A stretch of 64,000 bases of DNA from NORP240 sp038134485 (GCA_038134485.1 JAYPVG010000019.1:1-64000), one strand, 5' to 3'. Positions 1 through 8,948 are shown, numbered from the stretch's first letter. Made by a program: numbers and translations. Notes: a model not told the origin generated them from the letters alone.

Positions 1-55
1 ACCTGGGACCGACGGATTATGAGTCCGGCGCTCTAACCAACTGAGCTATAGGCCC
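1..55 (-). tRNA. tRNA with CAT anticodon (Met or Ile2), 3' end outside window
   Basis: On the minus strand the acceptor 5' arm begins at position 55 and reads GGGCCTATAGCTCAGTTGG, a canonical D-arm start. The anticodon stem-loop follows, with CAT at positions 21-19 between GGACT and AATCC. The variable region and the start of the T arm reach position 1; the T loop and the acceptor 3' strand lie outside the window. CAT can be elongator Met or Ile2 (lysidine-modified), and the missing 3' half prevents a firm choice. It lies just downstream of rpoD, as a CAT tRNA does in pseudomonads. Confidence 0.9.
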
Positions 56-65
56 TTAAAACACG

Positions 66-90
66 AAGGGGCGCATTATATGCGCCCCTT
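66..90 (-). terminator. Intrinsic terminator after rpoD
   Basis: A perfect 10-bp inverted repeat, AAGGGGCGCA/TGCGCCCCTT, surrounds a 5-nt loop. On the minus strand it is followed by a short T run (GTGTTTTAAG). It lies between the rpoD stop and the tRNA, so it would end the rpsU-dnaG-rpoD transcript. The hairpin is symmetric, but the T run favours minus-strand termination. Confidence 0.75.
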
Positions 91-111
91 GATTGGTTGC
101 CAATCTTCCGA

Positions 112-1962
112 CTAGTCGTCCAGAAAGCTGCGCAGGTGGTCCGAGCGGGTCGGATGGCGCAGCTTGCGGAGCGCCTTGGCTTCGATCTGCCGGATGCGCT
201 CTCTAGTTACGTCGAACTGCTTGCCCACCTCTTCAAGGGTGTGATCGGTGTTCATGTCGATACCGAACCGCATACGCAGAACCTTGGCTTCCCTCGCTGT
301 CAGGCTGCCGAGTACTTCACGGGTCGCCTCCCGCAGTCCTTCATCAATAGACGAGTCAACCGGAGAGTCGACGGTAGCATCCTCGATGAAATCACCCAGA
401 TGTGAATCTTCATCGTCACCGATCGGGGTCTCCATGGAAATCGGTTCCTTGGCGATCTTCAACACACGTCGGACTTTTTCCTCCGACATGTCCATGCGCT
501 CACCGAGCTCTTCGGGAGTCGGATCACGGCCTTTTTCGTGAACCATCTGCCGGGAGATGCGATTTAGCTTGTTGATAGTCTCTATCATGTGAACCGGGAT
601 ACGGATCGTTCGCGCCTGGTCGGCGATGGATCGGGTAATCGCCTGGCGTATCCACCAGGTCGCGTAGGTGGAGAACTTGTACCCGCGCCTGTATTCAAAT
701 TTGTCGACCGCCTTCATCAGCCCGATGTTGCCTTCCTGAATCAGATCCAGAAACTGCAGTCCGCGATTGGTATATTTCTTGGCGATGGATATTACCAGTC
801 GCAGGTTGGCCTCGACCATTTCCTTCTTGGCGCGGCGGGACTTTGCTTCACCAATCGACATCTGTCGGTTGATATCCTTGATCTCGGCGATCGTCAGGCC
901 ATTCTCCTCTTCCATCAGGCGCAGTTTCTTCTGCGCACGGATCACGTCGTTTTTCACGTTAACCAGCAGTTCGGAGTAGGCTTCACCAGCGCCTATATGC
1001 TGATCGATCCACTTCTCGTCAATTTCGTGACCGGGGAATGTGCTGATAAAAGTCTTGCGTGGCATTTTTGCACCACGGACGCACAGACTCATGACCGTGC
1101 GTTCATGACGACGTAGCCGGGACAAGACAGCGCGTATGTGTGCCAGCAGCGGATCAAATTGCTTGGGTGTTAACTTGAAGCATTTGAACAGATCTCCGAG
1201 CTTATCCAGTTCCTCGGCAGACTTTTTATGGCCGCGTTTGTTTTTGGCTACGGTTGCAGCGGCCTTATCGTATTGTTTGCGCAATTCAGTGAAGCGGATT
1301 CGCGCCTCTTCGGGATCTGGCCCCGCGGCGCTTTCATCATCCTCTTCATTGGTATCGAGGTCATCGTCTTCCTTGTCATCATCTGTTGAATCGTCCATTT
1401 CATCTACGACCGGCACAGGAATGTCGTCATCGTCCGACGGTTCCTGGTAACCGGTAATCAGCTCGTTCAGTCGCCGCTCCTCCGATGCCACCAGGGCGTA
1501 CTCGTTCAGCACGTGCTCGACGGTACCGGGGAAGTGCGCCATGGCCTTCATTAGCTCACGGATACCTTCCTCGATTCGTTTGGCGATTACTATTTCGCCT
1601 TCGCGGGTCAGCAGTTCAACCGTGCCCATCTCGCGCATGTACATACGCACAGGGTCGGTGGTTCGGCCAGCTTCGTTTTCTACTGCAGCAAGAGCGGCGG
1701 CAGCTTCGGCAGCAGCCACCTCATCTTCAGAGCCGACGTCGCTGTCGTCTTCATTTAACAACAGTGCATCGGCATCGGGCGCAGTTTCGTACACCTTGAT
1801 GCCCATGTCGTTGATCATCTGAATAATGTCTTCGACCTGATCCGGGTCGGAGATCGATTGGGGCAGGTGATCGTTGACCTCGGCATAGGTCAGATAGTTC
1901 TGTTCCTTGCCTTTGGCTATCAGGGATTTAAGACTGGATTGAGGGGTAGTGGTTTCAGACAT
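112..1962 (-). CDS. rpoD: RNA polymerase sigma factor RpoD (sigma70)
   Basis: Primary sigma factor that directs RNA polymerase to housekeeping promoters. The 616-aa product (E. coli 613 aa) has the expected order. Region 1.1 is at the N terminus and region 1.2 contains DPVRMYMREMG. An acidic insert (DDDDIPVPVVDEMDDSTDDD) follows. Regions 2.1-2.4 include LIQEGNIGLMKAVDKFEYRR and STYATWWIRQAITRSIADQ, and region 4 ends with the helix-turn-helix DVTRERIRQIEAKALRKLR. I chose the ATG at 1962 because the protein then begins MSETTTPQSSLKSLIAKGK with a GGAAACC upstream; the longer reading frame to 2034 adds 24 non-conserved residues. It is the last gene of the cluster with dnaG, yqeY and rpsU and probably has its own promoter upstream. 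Confidence 0.98.
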   Translation of the reverse strand: MSETTTPQSSLKSLIAKGKEQNYLTYAEVNDHLPQSISDPDQVEDIIQMINDMGIKVYETAPDADALLLNEDDSDVGSEDEVAAAEAAAALAAVENEAGRTTDPVRMYMREMGTVELLTREGEIVIAKRIEEGIRELMKAMAHFPGTVEHVLNEYALVASEERRLNELITGYQEPSDDDDIPVPVVDEMDDSTDDDKEDDDLDTNEEDDESAAGPDPEEARIRFTELRKQYDKAAATVAKNKRGHKKSAEELDKLGDLFKCFKLTPKQFDPLLAHIRAVLSRLRRHERTVMSLCVRGAKMPRKTFISTFPGHEIDEKWIDQHIGAGEAYSELLVNVKNDVIRAQKKLRLMEEENGLTIAEIKDINRQMSIGEAKSRRAKKEMVEANLRLVISIAKKYTNRGLQFLDLIQEGNIGLMKAVDKFEYRRGYKFSTYATWWIRQAITRSIADQARTIRIPVHMIETINKLNRISRQMVHEKGRDPTPEELGERMDMSEEKVRRVLKIAKEPISMETPIGDDEDSHLGDFIEDATVDSPVDSSIDEGLREATREVLGSLTAREAKVLRMRFGIDMNTDHTLEEVGKQFDVTRERIRQIEAKALRKLRHPTRSDHLRSFLDD

Positions 1963-1992
1963 AGGTTTCCAGTTTCGCAGTGAGCGTATAGT

Positions 1993-2084
1993 CGGGGCGA
2001 CGGGTTGAAGCCCGCCCGGAAAACAGCCGGCCATTATAAGGGGTTATTGGCAGACATGTATATTGGTTTAGACTGTTTTGACAA
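1993..2084 (-). promoter_or_regulatory. Candidate rpoD promoter(s) and leader hairpin
   Basis: The 161-bp gap between dnaG and rpoD holds two sigma70-like elements on the minus strand. One is TTGTCA (2079-2084) with TATACA (2057-2062), 16-bp spacer. The other is a consensus -10 TATAAT at 2033-2038 without a clear -35. Downstream, 1993-2019 can fold into a GC-rich stem (CGGGCGGG...CGCCCCG) in the rpoD leader. Promoter calls are by eye; internal rpoD promoters are known in E. coli. Confidence 0.4.
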
Positions 2085-2123
2085 CCCGAGTATCCGGCGT
2101 GGATGAAGCTGTTTATCCGGTCA

Positions 2124-3962
2124 TTAGTTCTTGCGGTCTTTGCCCAGTTTGTCCCGTAGCGCATTGAGGGTTTCGTCAATCGCGGCCTGTTGTCGGACAT
2201 CTGACAATATCCTGTCAATTATTTGGCGAAACTCATCTTTTATGCCTTCGGAAGGAGTTATTTTCTCTTCCTTCATCAGTTGGGTCAGTCTGTTACCAAC
2301 TGGCGAGTCGTAGAAATATCCCAGCATCGCATAGGTAGTGATATTGGGGTCCTTTCGCACCAATTCAATGAGTTCAAGCAACATGCTGGACCTCGCTCCG
2401 TCTGCATCTGCCAGAAGGCTGAGGTCCTGGTCAACTTCCAGAGCAATTTCAGGTTTGGCCAGTATCAGCTCGATGGCTTTCAGGCTCCAGGACTTTTTGC
2501 TGCTGATGGGTGCAGTTTTTTTGAACTGCCTCGGGCGTGAACCCTGCTGCTGCCATTCTGCAACGTGGTCTGGAAGGGCCTCTCCGGTGCTGGAAGGTGG
2601 TATCTTCTGGTTGCCAGTCAGTAAATCATCAAGCTGGTTCTGTTCCATGCCAACGAGTTCTGCCAGCCTTTTTAGCATCAGCTGGCTGTATATTCCCCTG
2701 GGAAACTGATTGATGAGAGGCTTTGCCTGCTGACCCAGGCGGGCCCGGTCAGCAATATCATCCAGATCGAGACCTGCGCCCAGTTTCTCAAAGAAAAAAT
2801 CTGCCAGCGGCACGGCCCGGTTCAGCTTCTCGATGAACTTGTCTGCCCCGATCTGGCGCACCAGAGTATCGGGGTCTTCGCCCTCCGGTAAAAACAGAAA
2901 GTTTATGTCCCGGCCGTCCTCCATGAGTGGAATACTCACCTGCAGAGCACGCCAGGCGGCGGTTCGGCCAGCTTCATCGCCGTCGAAACAAAACACCACT
3001 TCGCTTACCAGACGAAAAAGCCGTGTCAGGTGATTTGCGTTGGTCGCGGTGCCCAGTGTTGCGACCGCGTTGTTAATGCCCTCCTGGGCCAACGCGATTA
3101 CATCCATATAGCCCTCAACAATTATCACTCGCTCCAGTTTTCGATTGGCCCGCCGTGCCTCGAACAGGCCGTACAGTTCCCGACCTTTCTGGAATACTGG
3201 AGTTTCGGGAGAGTTAAGGTACTTCGGCTTGTCGTCTCCCAGCACCCGTCCGCCGAAGCCGATCACCTGGCCCTTGCTGCTGCGGATGGGAAACATGATG
3301 CGGTCGCGAAAGCGATCGTAATAACGCACGGGATCCTGTGCGCCGGCAGTTTCTCTGCTGTCATCTGAGGTGAGCTTCTCGCGCTCCTTTTCTACCAGCA
3401 AACCCGCGTCCAATAACAGTTTGCGTTGTTCTTCATTTCTGCCGAGAGAACCGAGCAGGTTGTCCCAGCCTGGCGGCGCGTAACCGATCATAAAGTCTCG
3501 GGCGATGGCGCCGCTTAGCCCGCGGGCCTTGAGATAATCCACTGCTGATTGGCGATTGCCATGATGACGTAACTGTTGCTGGAAATGCTGATTGGCCTGT
3601 TCAAGTAGTGCCAGGATCATCGAATTTTTTGACTGACGTTGTTTCTCGGCTTTGCTGGTGGTTTCCTTTGGCACTTCGATTCCGTACTCGCCGGCCAGAT
3701 TTTCCACCGCCTGGGGGAAGTCCACGCTGTCGTAATTCATCAGGAAGCCAATGGCATTACCGCCGGCGCCACAGCCAAAGCAATAGTAAAATTGCTTGTC
3801 CGGTTCGACGCTGAAAGAGGGTGATTTTTCCTGATGAAACGGGCAGAGACCTGAATAGTTTTTGCCGGTTTTGCGCAGCTTAACGCGCTTGTCGACAACG
3901 TCGACAATGTCGACCCGGCTTAGCAGATCGTCGATGAAGGATTGCGGAATCAGTCCGGCCAT
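2124..3962 (-). CDS. dnaG: DNA primase DnaG
   Basis: Synthesises RNA primers for the replication fork in contact with the DnaB helicase. The 612-aa protein has an N-terminal CHC2 zinc finger with C40, H43, C61 and C64 (CPFHQEKSPSF and YYCFGCGAGG). The RNA-polymerase/Toprim core carries the Toprim glutamate in IVEGYMDVIALAQEG and the metal aspartates in CFDGDEAGR. A helical C-terminal region that would bind DnaB follows. The start MAGLIPQSFIDDLLSRVDIV matches the family. It sits between yqeY and rpoD as in pseudomonads. Confidence 0.98.
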   Translation of the reverse strand: MAGLIPQSFIDDLLSRVDIVDVVDKRVKLRKTGKNYSGLCPFHQEKSPSFSVEPDKQFYYCFGCGAGGNAIGFLMNYDSVDFPQAVENLAGEYGIEVPKETTSKAEKQRQSKNSMILALLEQANQHFQQQLRHHGNRQSAVDYLKARGLSGAIARDFMIGYAPPGWDNLLGSLGRNEEQRKLLLDAGLLVEKEREKLTSDDSRETAGAQDPVRYYDRFRDRIMFPIRSSKGQVIGFGGRVLGDDKPKYLNSPETPVFQKGRELYGLFEARRANRKLERVIIVEGYMDVIALAQEGINNAVATLGTATNANHLTRLFRLVSEVVFCFDGDEAGRTAAWRALQVSIPLMEDGRDINFLFLPEGEDPDTLVRQIGADKFIEKLNRAVPLADFFFEKLGAGLDLDDIADRARLGQQAKPLINQFPRGIYSQLMLKRLAELVGMEQNQLDDLLTGNQKIPPSSTGEALPDHVAEWQQQGSRPRQFKKTAPISSKKSWSLKAIELILAKPEIALEVDQDLSLLADADGARSSMLLELIELVRKDPNITTYAMLGYFYDSPVGNRLTQLMKEEKITPSEGIKDEFRQIIDRILSDVRQQAAIDETLNALRDKLGKDRKN

Positions 3963-4067
3963 AGATCATTGACCGGTGCATCGGTCTTCTGGTGGTGTTG
4001 CTGGAATCGTAGTCCACCCGGACGACCGGTGCAACGCCGGCTGTGGCAATCGCGGCGTTATCCCAGC

Positions 4068-4520
4068 CTAGTCCAGCAGAGCTTTAATTTGCTGGCTAAC
4101 CACGCCCATGTCGGCACGACCCAGCACTTGCGGCTTGACGGCGCCCATCACCTTGCCCATGTCACGGATGGACTCAGCCCCGGTCGCGGTGATTGCGGTT
4201 TTAATGATGTCGGCGAGCTCCTCGACAGTCAGCGCGGCAGGCAGAAATTCCTGTAATACGTCGATTTCCTGATTTTCCTGGTCGACCAGATCCTGGCGAC
4301 CTCCCAGCTCGTACTGACGCACGGACTCGCGCCGCTGTTTTACCATCTTGTCAAGAATTGCGGTTACGCGGGCGTCATCGGGATCGATGCGTTCGTCGAC
4401 TTCGACGCGTTTGATTTCGGAGAGCGCAAGACGCAGTGTGCCGAGGCGCGCTTTGTCTCTGGCGCGCATTGCCTCTTTCATGGCTTCGGTAAGTTGCTGC
4501 TTGAGTGCGCTATCGGCCAT
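4068..4520 (-). CDS. yqeY: GatB/YqeY domain protein
   Basis: Small (150 aa) helical protein of the YqeY family, related to the tRNA-binding tail of GatB. Its exact role is not established; a tRNA-linked role is inferred from the family. The sequence has the family hallmarks EAMRARDKARLGTLRLALSE and MGKVMGAVKPQVLGRADMG, and the length matches (E. coli 147 aa). I chose the ATG at 4520 (MADSALKQQ) because GGGAG lies 5 nt upstream; the ATG 12 bp earlier has no ribosome-binding site. It lies 22 bp after rpsU in the same operon. Confidence 0.93.
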   Translation of the reverse strand: MADSALKQQLTEAMKEAMRARDKARLGTLRLALSEIKRVEVDERIDPDDARVTAILDKMVKQRRESVRQYELGGRQDLVDQENQEIDVLQEFLPAALTVEELADIIKTAITATGAESIRDMGKVMGAVKPQVLGRADMGVVSQQIKALLD

Positions 4521-4542
4521 GGAAGCTCCCATGGTGGCGGTA

Positions 4543-4758
4543 TTAATAGAGCCGTTGGGTCTTGCGGTTTTCGCGCTGAACTTTCTTGAGGTGACGCTTT
4601 ACCGCGGCAGCAGCCTTCCGCTTGCGTATGGAGGTTGGCTTTTCGTAGAACTCCCTTCGACGCACCTCTGCAAGGATGCCTGCCTTTTCGCAAGAACGCT
4701 TGAAGCGTCGCAAGGCAACATCAAACGGCTCGTTCTCTTTTAACTTCACTTGTGGCAT
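4543..4758 (-). CDS. rpsU: 30S ribosomal protein S21
   Basis: Small-subunit protein needed for efficient initiation. From MPQVKLKENEPFDVALRRF the product is 71 aa, the usual S21 length, with the basic tail RKRKAAAAVKRHLKKVQREN. The ATG at 4758 is preceded by AGGTG at 9 nt; an ATG four codons upstream is rejected for lack of a site and of conservation. It is the first gene of the rpsU-yqeY-dnaG-rpoD cluster and is divergent from tsaD. Confidence 0.97.
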   Translation of the reverse strand: MPQVKLKENEPFDVALRRFKRSCEKAGILAEVRRREFYEKPTSIRKRKAAAAVKRHLKKVQRENRKTQRLY

Positions 4759-4805
4759 GTAATTAAACACCTACCTGAAATCTAGGACCAATTTAAAGGC
4801 CGCAT

Positions 4806-4873
4806 ATCTTAATCTCCGGACACCCCAAATGCAAAGAAAAATCCCCAGAATCTGACGCTTTTACGGGGTTTTT
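4806..4873 (-). promoter_or_regulatory. rpsU/tsaD divergent region: candidate rpsU promoter and terminator-like hairpin
   Basis: The 165-bp gap between divergent rpsU and tsaD holds a hairpin, AAAAA(T)CCCC at 4837-4846 with GGGGTTTTT at 4865-4873. It would have a U-rich tail when read from either strand. On the rpsU side a weak sigma70-like pair follows: TTGCAT (4829-4834) and TAAGAT (4806-4811), 17-bp spacer. The hairpin could insulate the two promoters or be an attenuator for rpsU. No LexA-type box, as found upstream of E. coli rpsU, was seen. Confidence 0.35.
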
Positions 4874-4923
4874 GCCGGTTTTTACATGCAAATTGGCGGG
4901 AACAGGGTAAACTTGGCGCCCTT

Positions 4924-5985
4924 ATGATAGTTCTTGGTATTGAAACCTCCTGCGATGAGACCGGAGTAGCCGTTTACGACAGTGAACGGGGACTACTCTC
5001 GGATTGCCTGTACAGCCAGGTGGACATCCACGCCCGCTATGGCGGCGTGGTGCCCGAACTGGCGTCCAGAGATCACGTACGCAAGACCCTGCCTTTAATT
5101 AACGAAGTGCTAGCTACTGCGGGCATTGAAAAGCAGAACCTCGACGGCATCGCCTATACTGCGGGGCCCGGTCTGGTGGGCGCCTTGCTTGTCGGCGCGG
5201 CCATCGGTCGATCGCTGGGTATGGGACTTGGAATCCCGACTCTGGGGGTTCATCACATGGAAGGGCATCTGCTGGCGCCTATGCTGGAAGAAGATCCGCC
5301 GGAATTTCCTTTTGTCGCTTTGCTGGTATCCGGTGGCCATACTCAGCTTGTTCAGGTGGACGGAATCGGCAGATACTGGATGTTGGGCGAATCCCTCGAT
5401 GATGCTGCAGGAGAGGCCTTTGACAAAGTTGGCAAAATGCTGGGACTGCCATATCCCGGCGGTCCTCGAGTGGCTGCGCTGGCCGAGAAGGGTAACCCTG
5501 GCGTATTTGATTTCCCGCGTCCGATGGTGAACCGACCAGGCCTGGATTTCAGCTTCAGTGGCTTGAAGACTTACGTGCGCAATACCATTGACGAGCATCG
5601 CGACAGCGAGGGCCGGCTTGATGACCAGCTGGCGGCGGATATCGCCCGGGCATTCGAGGAGGCGGTGGTCAGCACATTCGTGATCAAATGCCGACGCGCG
5701 TTGGAGCAGACCGGGCTACGCTCACTCATAATAGCAGGTGGAGTGAGCGCCAACCTGCGTTTGCGGGCCGGTCTGGGCGAGATGGTCGAGCAGCTGGGCA
5801 GCCGACTCTATTACGCCAAGCCAAGATTCTGCACCGATAATGGTGCCATGATCGCCTATGCTGGTTGCCAGCGCCTGCTGGCCGGAGAGAGTGACGATCT
5901 GGCGATAGTCGCCAGACCAAGATGGCCGCTCGATACCCTGCAGCCCTTATCAGGCTCAGCTGAGACAAGCCCCCACAACAGTTAG
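4924..5985 (+). CDS. tsaD: tRNA threonylcarbamoyladenosine synthase subunit TsaD
   Basis: Catalytic subunit of the TsaBDE complex, which transfers threonylcarbamoyl to A37 of ANN-decoding tRNAs. The 353-aa protein is an ASKHA-fold member. The first phosphate loop is GIETSCDETGVAVYD, the metal ligands H111 and H115 lie in GVHHMEGHLL, further motifs are LLVSGGHTQLV and FSFSGLKTYVRN, and the C-terminal metal aspartate is in CTDNGAMIAYAG. It is transcribed away from rpsU and followed 15 bp later by folB. In pseudomonads plsY sits between them; it is absent here. Confidence 0.98.
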   Translation: MIVLGIETSCDETGVAVYDSERGLLSDCLYSQVDIHARYGGVVPELASRDHVRKTLPLINEVLATAGIEKQNLDGIAYTAGPGLVGALLVGAAIGRSLGMGLGIPTLGVHHMEGHLLAPMLEEDPPEFPFVALLVSGGHTQLVQVDGIGRYWMLGESLDDAAGEAFDKVGKMLGLPYPGGPRVAALAEKGNPGVFDFPRPMVNRPGLDFSFSGLKTYVRNTIDEHRDSEGRLDDQLAADIARAFEEAVVSTFVIKCRRALEQTGLRSLIIAGGVSANLRLRAGLGEMVEQLGSRLYYAKPRFCTDNGAMIAYAGCQRLLAGESDDLAIVARPRWPLDTLQPLSGSAETSPHNS

Positions 5986-6000
5986 GAAAACCGGAAGTTC

Positions 6001-6363
6001 ATGGACATTGTTTATATTCGTGACCTCGAAATTGAAACCATCATAGGTATCTACGATTGGGAGCGGGAGCGAAAACAGACTGTCAGTCTTGATCTGGAAA
6101 TGGCGACCGATATCCGCCCGGCAGCGCGGGATGACGACATCAGGCTGGCTCTCGACTACAAAACGGTTGCCAAGCGCCTGATTGCGTTTATCGAAGCGTC
6201 AGAGTTTTATCTGGTGGAAACGCTGGCGGAACAGGTTGCAGGTATCGTTACCGATGAGTTCAATGTGCCCTGGCTCAGGCTGCGAGTAGGCAAGCCTGGT
6301 GCGGTGACCGGCTCCCGCGAAGTGGGAATCGTAATCGAACGCGGCGAACGCCGGGTTCAGTAA
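6001..6363 (+). CDS. folB: Dihydroneopterin aldolase FolB
   Basis: Folate-pathway enzyme converting 7,8-dihydroneopterin to 6-hydroxymethyl-dihydropterin and glycolaldehyde. The 120-aa length is typical. Motifs seen are IGIYDWERERKQTV near the N terminus, the substrate-region glutamate in LVETLAEQVAG, and the catalytic lysine in VGKPGAVTGSREVG. It lies 15 bp after tsaD and 44 bp before folK, so the three may share a transcript. Confidence 0.96.
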   Translation: MDIVYIRDLEIETIIGIYDWERERKQTVSLDLEMATDIRPAARDDDIRLALDYKTVAKRLIAFIEASEFYLVETLAEQVAGIVTDEFNVPWLRLRVGKPGAVTGSREVGIVIERGERRVQ

Positions 6364-6407
6364 TAAAGCGACTCATTCCGTTGCGTTTTTACTGAATCTC
6401 TTAGCCC

Positions 6408-6896
6408 ATGCCCCAGGTTATTCTCAGTATCGGTAGTAATATTGACCCTTCAGTCAATATTCGATCCGCGATCACCACACTTTCTTCTCGGTTTGGTGAG
6501 CTTCAAATTTCGCCGGTCTACGAAAGTGAATCAATCGGTTTTCAAGGAGATAATTTCCTCAATCTGGTAGTGGGTTTTGAATCCGACATTGAACTCCAGG
6601 CGCTGGTCTCGGAACTCAAGCAGCTGGAAGACGATCAGGGTCGGGACCGATCGGCGCCGCGATTTTCCGGGCGAACCCTGGATATCGACATTCTGACCTA
6701 TGGCGAATTGCAGGGAACCCATGCAGGGATCGAGCTGCCGCGGACAGAAATTACTGAGCAGGCATTTGTATTGAAGCCGCTGGCTGATCTACTTCCGCAC
6801 GGGCGTTATCCTGGACGGACGGAAACCTATGCGCAACTGTGGCAGCAGTTTGATGGCGGCGGTCAACGTCTCTGGCAGGTTGAATTCGACTGGTAA
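6408..6896 (+). CDS. folK: 2-amino-4-hydroxy-6-hydroxymethyldihydropteridine pyrophosphokinase FolK
   Basis: Transfers pyrophosphate from ATP to 6-hydroxymethyl-dihydropterin, the step after FolB. The 162-aa protein starts with ILSIGSNIDPSVNI. It has the pterin/ATP motifs YESESIGFQGDNFLNLVV and RFSGRTLDIDILTYG, and the metal-binding DIDI aspartates are present. The ATG at 6408 gives the standard start. A small stem (GCCCG/CGGGC, 6905-6920) follows in the 57 bp before the convergent folM but has no T tract. Confidence 0.96.
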   Translation: MPQVILSIGSNIDPSVNIRSAITTLSSRFGELQISPVYESESIGFQGDNFLNLVVGFESDIELQALVSELKQLEDDQGRDRSAPRFSGRTLDIDILTYGELQGTHAGIELPRTEITEQAFVLKPLADLLPHGRYPGRTETYAQLWQQFDGGGQRLWQVEFDW

Positions 6897-6953
6897 GTCG
6901 CCGAGCCCGGGATTGCGGGCGCGGATGTGCAGAGCGGGAGTCATTACGCCGGT

Positions 6954-7703
6954 CTAGAGATTCAACCGGCGCCCACCGTCTACGCGGATTACTTCACCTG
7001 TGATGTAACTTGCATCAGTAGCCAGAAAATAAACCGCTTCTGCAATATCGTCCGATATACCGGTGCGACCAAGGGGTACCGAGTCGATGATCGCCTGATG
7101 CGCAGCGTCTGCGTCTTCGTCCTGGTCAGGCCACAGAATTGCTCCGGGAGCGACACCGTTGACACGCACTTCGGGAGCCAGTTCCAGTGCCAGCGACCTG
7201 GTCATGGCTCTCAGCCCGGCTTTGGCGATACTGTACACCGGGTGATTCTTTAAGGGTTGCTCGGCATAGATATCAATTAGATTTACGATAGCCCCGCGAT
7301 GGAGTCGCAGGGATCCGGCCAGGGATTGACTTAAAAAGAAGGCGCCCCGCAGATTACTGCCAATAAGGTCATGCCAAGCTGAGCTGGTCACTCGTCCAAA
7401 AGGTGTCGGATAAAAAGATGAGGCATTGTTGATCAGTACGTCTACCCGCCCGAAGGCCTGTACTGCCTGCCCGGCGAGGGCCGCCACTTCGTCATCGCGG
7501 GTCAGGTTGGCCTTTACAATCAAGGCCGAGTTCCGCCTGTCGCGATTCATCCCAAGGATCAGCTGCTCGGCCGCCTGAAGCGAATCGTTGCAATGCACGA
7601 TTATCCGGTAGCCGCGCTGATGGAAGAGTTGCGCCGTGGCTGCGCCGAGTCGCCTGGCGGCACCGGTAATCATCACTACCTTGTTATTTGAATCTGCGCT
7701 CAA
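6954..7703 (-). CDS. folM: Pteridine reductase / FolM-type short-chain dehydrogenase
   Basis: SDR-family reductase of 249 aa, probably reducing dihydropterin or dihydrofolate with NADPH; E. coli FolM makes tetrahydromonapterin. The nucleotide loop is TGAARRLGAA, the arginine-containing variant typical of pteridine reductases. The segment LINNASSFYPTPFG and the catalytic Tyr/Lys in PVYSIAKAGLRAMT are present. The frame begins with TTG at 7703, overlapping the cca stop as TTGA, with only a weak GGGA upstream, so translation is probably coupled to cca; a GTG eight codons later is an alternative. It sits beside folB and folK. Distinguishing it from a generic SDR rests on the loop and on context. 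Confidence 0.82.
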   Translation of the reverse strand: MSADSNNKVVMITGAARRLGAATAQLFHQRGYRIIVHCNDSLQAAEQLILGMNRDRRNSALIVKANLTRDDEVAALAGQAVQAFGRVDVLINNASSFYPTPFGRVTSSAWHDLIGSNLRGAFFLSQSLAGSLRLHRGAIVNLIDIYAEQPLKNHPVYSIAKAGLRAMTRSLALELAPEVRVNGVAPGAILWPDQDEDADAAHQAIIDSVPLGRTGISDDIAEAVYFLATDASYITGEVIRVDGGRRLNL

Positions 7704-8944
7704 TTGGATTTTCCCAACCGATTACGAATCAGCTCGCTGCGTTTCTGGTGAATAAGCGCCTTGATGTTGCCCGGGTTTTCTGCGAGCTCTTCGTGACCGG
7801 CCAGCAGTTTGCCCACGTCGAGTTCACTGGCGGCCTGATGAGCAGCCAGCAGCATTTCTCGCTGAGGATAGTCAATCTTCTCCATGCCGGTGCGACCCCG
7901 GGAGTCCGCCTCGCAGGCCAGAAGGAAGCGGCGCATGCGCTCGGGACGCCGGAATGCATCCAGCGCTTCCAGCAAGTCCAGCAAGGTCGCGCTGCGTAAT
8001 TCCGCCATTCTATGCAGCTTGGTGTGATGCTCACAGACCAGCAATGCGGTGTCACCGAACTCTCTTGGTACTTTCAATCGATCATTGATGTTCCTTATCA
8101 AATCCAGACCCAGGTGTTCGTGTCGGTAATGATGGGGCCAGTTGTTCTTTGGAGTGGCTCCTTTGCCCACGTCGTGAATCAGCGCGGCGTAACGGACGAT
8201 AGGATCTTCGGTAAGGCGGGTTGCCTGTTCTATGACCATGAAGGTGTGTTCCCCGGTGTCTATCTCCGGGTGATATTCCTTCGGTTGCGGTACTCCAAAC
8301 AACCCGTCGACTTCGGGTAACAATACCGCCAGAGCCCCGCAATCCCGCAAAGTTCGAAAAAAGGTGACCGGGCTGGTTTCCGAGAGCGCCGTTTCAAACT
8401 CCTGCCAGACTCGTTCGCTAACCAGATGCTGGAGCTCGCCGGATTTGACGATGCTGTTCATGAGCTCAAGGGTTTCTGCAGCGATGCTGAATCCTAGATG
8501 AGCGAAGCGGGCGGCGAAGCGAGCCACTCGCAAGACCCTTAAAGGATCTTCGCAAAAAGCGAGTGATACATGGCGCAGAATTCTGTCTTCCAGGTCCCGC
8601 CGACCGCCGTAGGGATCGATCACCTGTCCTTCGTCGTCTTCGGCCATCGCGTTAATGGTGAGGTCGCGACGGAGCAAGTCTTCTTCCAGGCTGATGTGTC
8701 GGGAGGCATCGAATGCAAATCCCTTATAGCCATGACCGCTCTTGGTCTCCCTGCGGGCCAGAGCGTATTCCTCGTGGGTTTCTGGATGAAGAAATACCGG
8801 AAAATCATTGCCAACCTGCTGATAGCCCTGCTCCAGCAGTTCATCGGCACTGGCACCCACCACCACCCAGTCGCGTTCGCGAACCGGAAGCCCGAGGAGT
8901 TTGTCGCGTACCGCGCCACCTACCAGGTAAGCCTGCATAGCCAT
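7700..8944 (-). CDS. cca: Multifunctional CCA tRNA nucleotidyltransferase
   Basis: Adds or repairs the 3' CCA of tRNAs; the attached HD domain gives phosphatase/phosphodiesterase activity. The 414 aa match the bacterial class II bifunctional form. The nucleotidyltransferase motif GGAVRDKLLGLPVRERDWVV is at the N terminus, followed by GYKGFAFDASRHISLEEDLL, RRDLTINAMA and YGGRRDLEDRILRHV. The HD motif is in YAALIHDVGKGATPK. The start may be ATG 8944 or 8938 (MAMQAYLVGG). It starts 4 bp after apaH and overlaps folM. Confidence 0.97.
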   Translation of the reverse strand: MAMQAYLVGGAVRDKLLGLPVRERDWVVVGASADELLEQGYQQVGNDFPVFLHPETHEEYALARRETKSGHGYKGFAFDASRHISLEEDLLRRDLTINAMAEDDEGQVIDPYGGRRDLEDRILRHVSLAFCEDPLRVLRVARFAARFAHLGFSIAAETLELMNSIVKSGELQHLVSERVWQEFETALSETSPVTFFRTLRDCGALAVLLPEVDGLFGVPQPKEYHPEIDTGEHTFMVIEQATRLTEDPIVRYAALIHDVGKGATPKNNWPHHYRHEHLGLDLIRNINDRLKVPREFGDTALLVCEHHTKLHRMAELRSATLLDLLEALDAFRRPERMRRFLLACEADSRGRTGMEKIDYPQREMLLAAHQAASELDVGKLLAGHEELAENPGNIKALIHQKRSELIRNRLGKSN

Positions 8945-8948
8945 TCAC

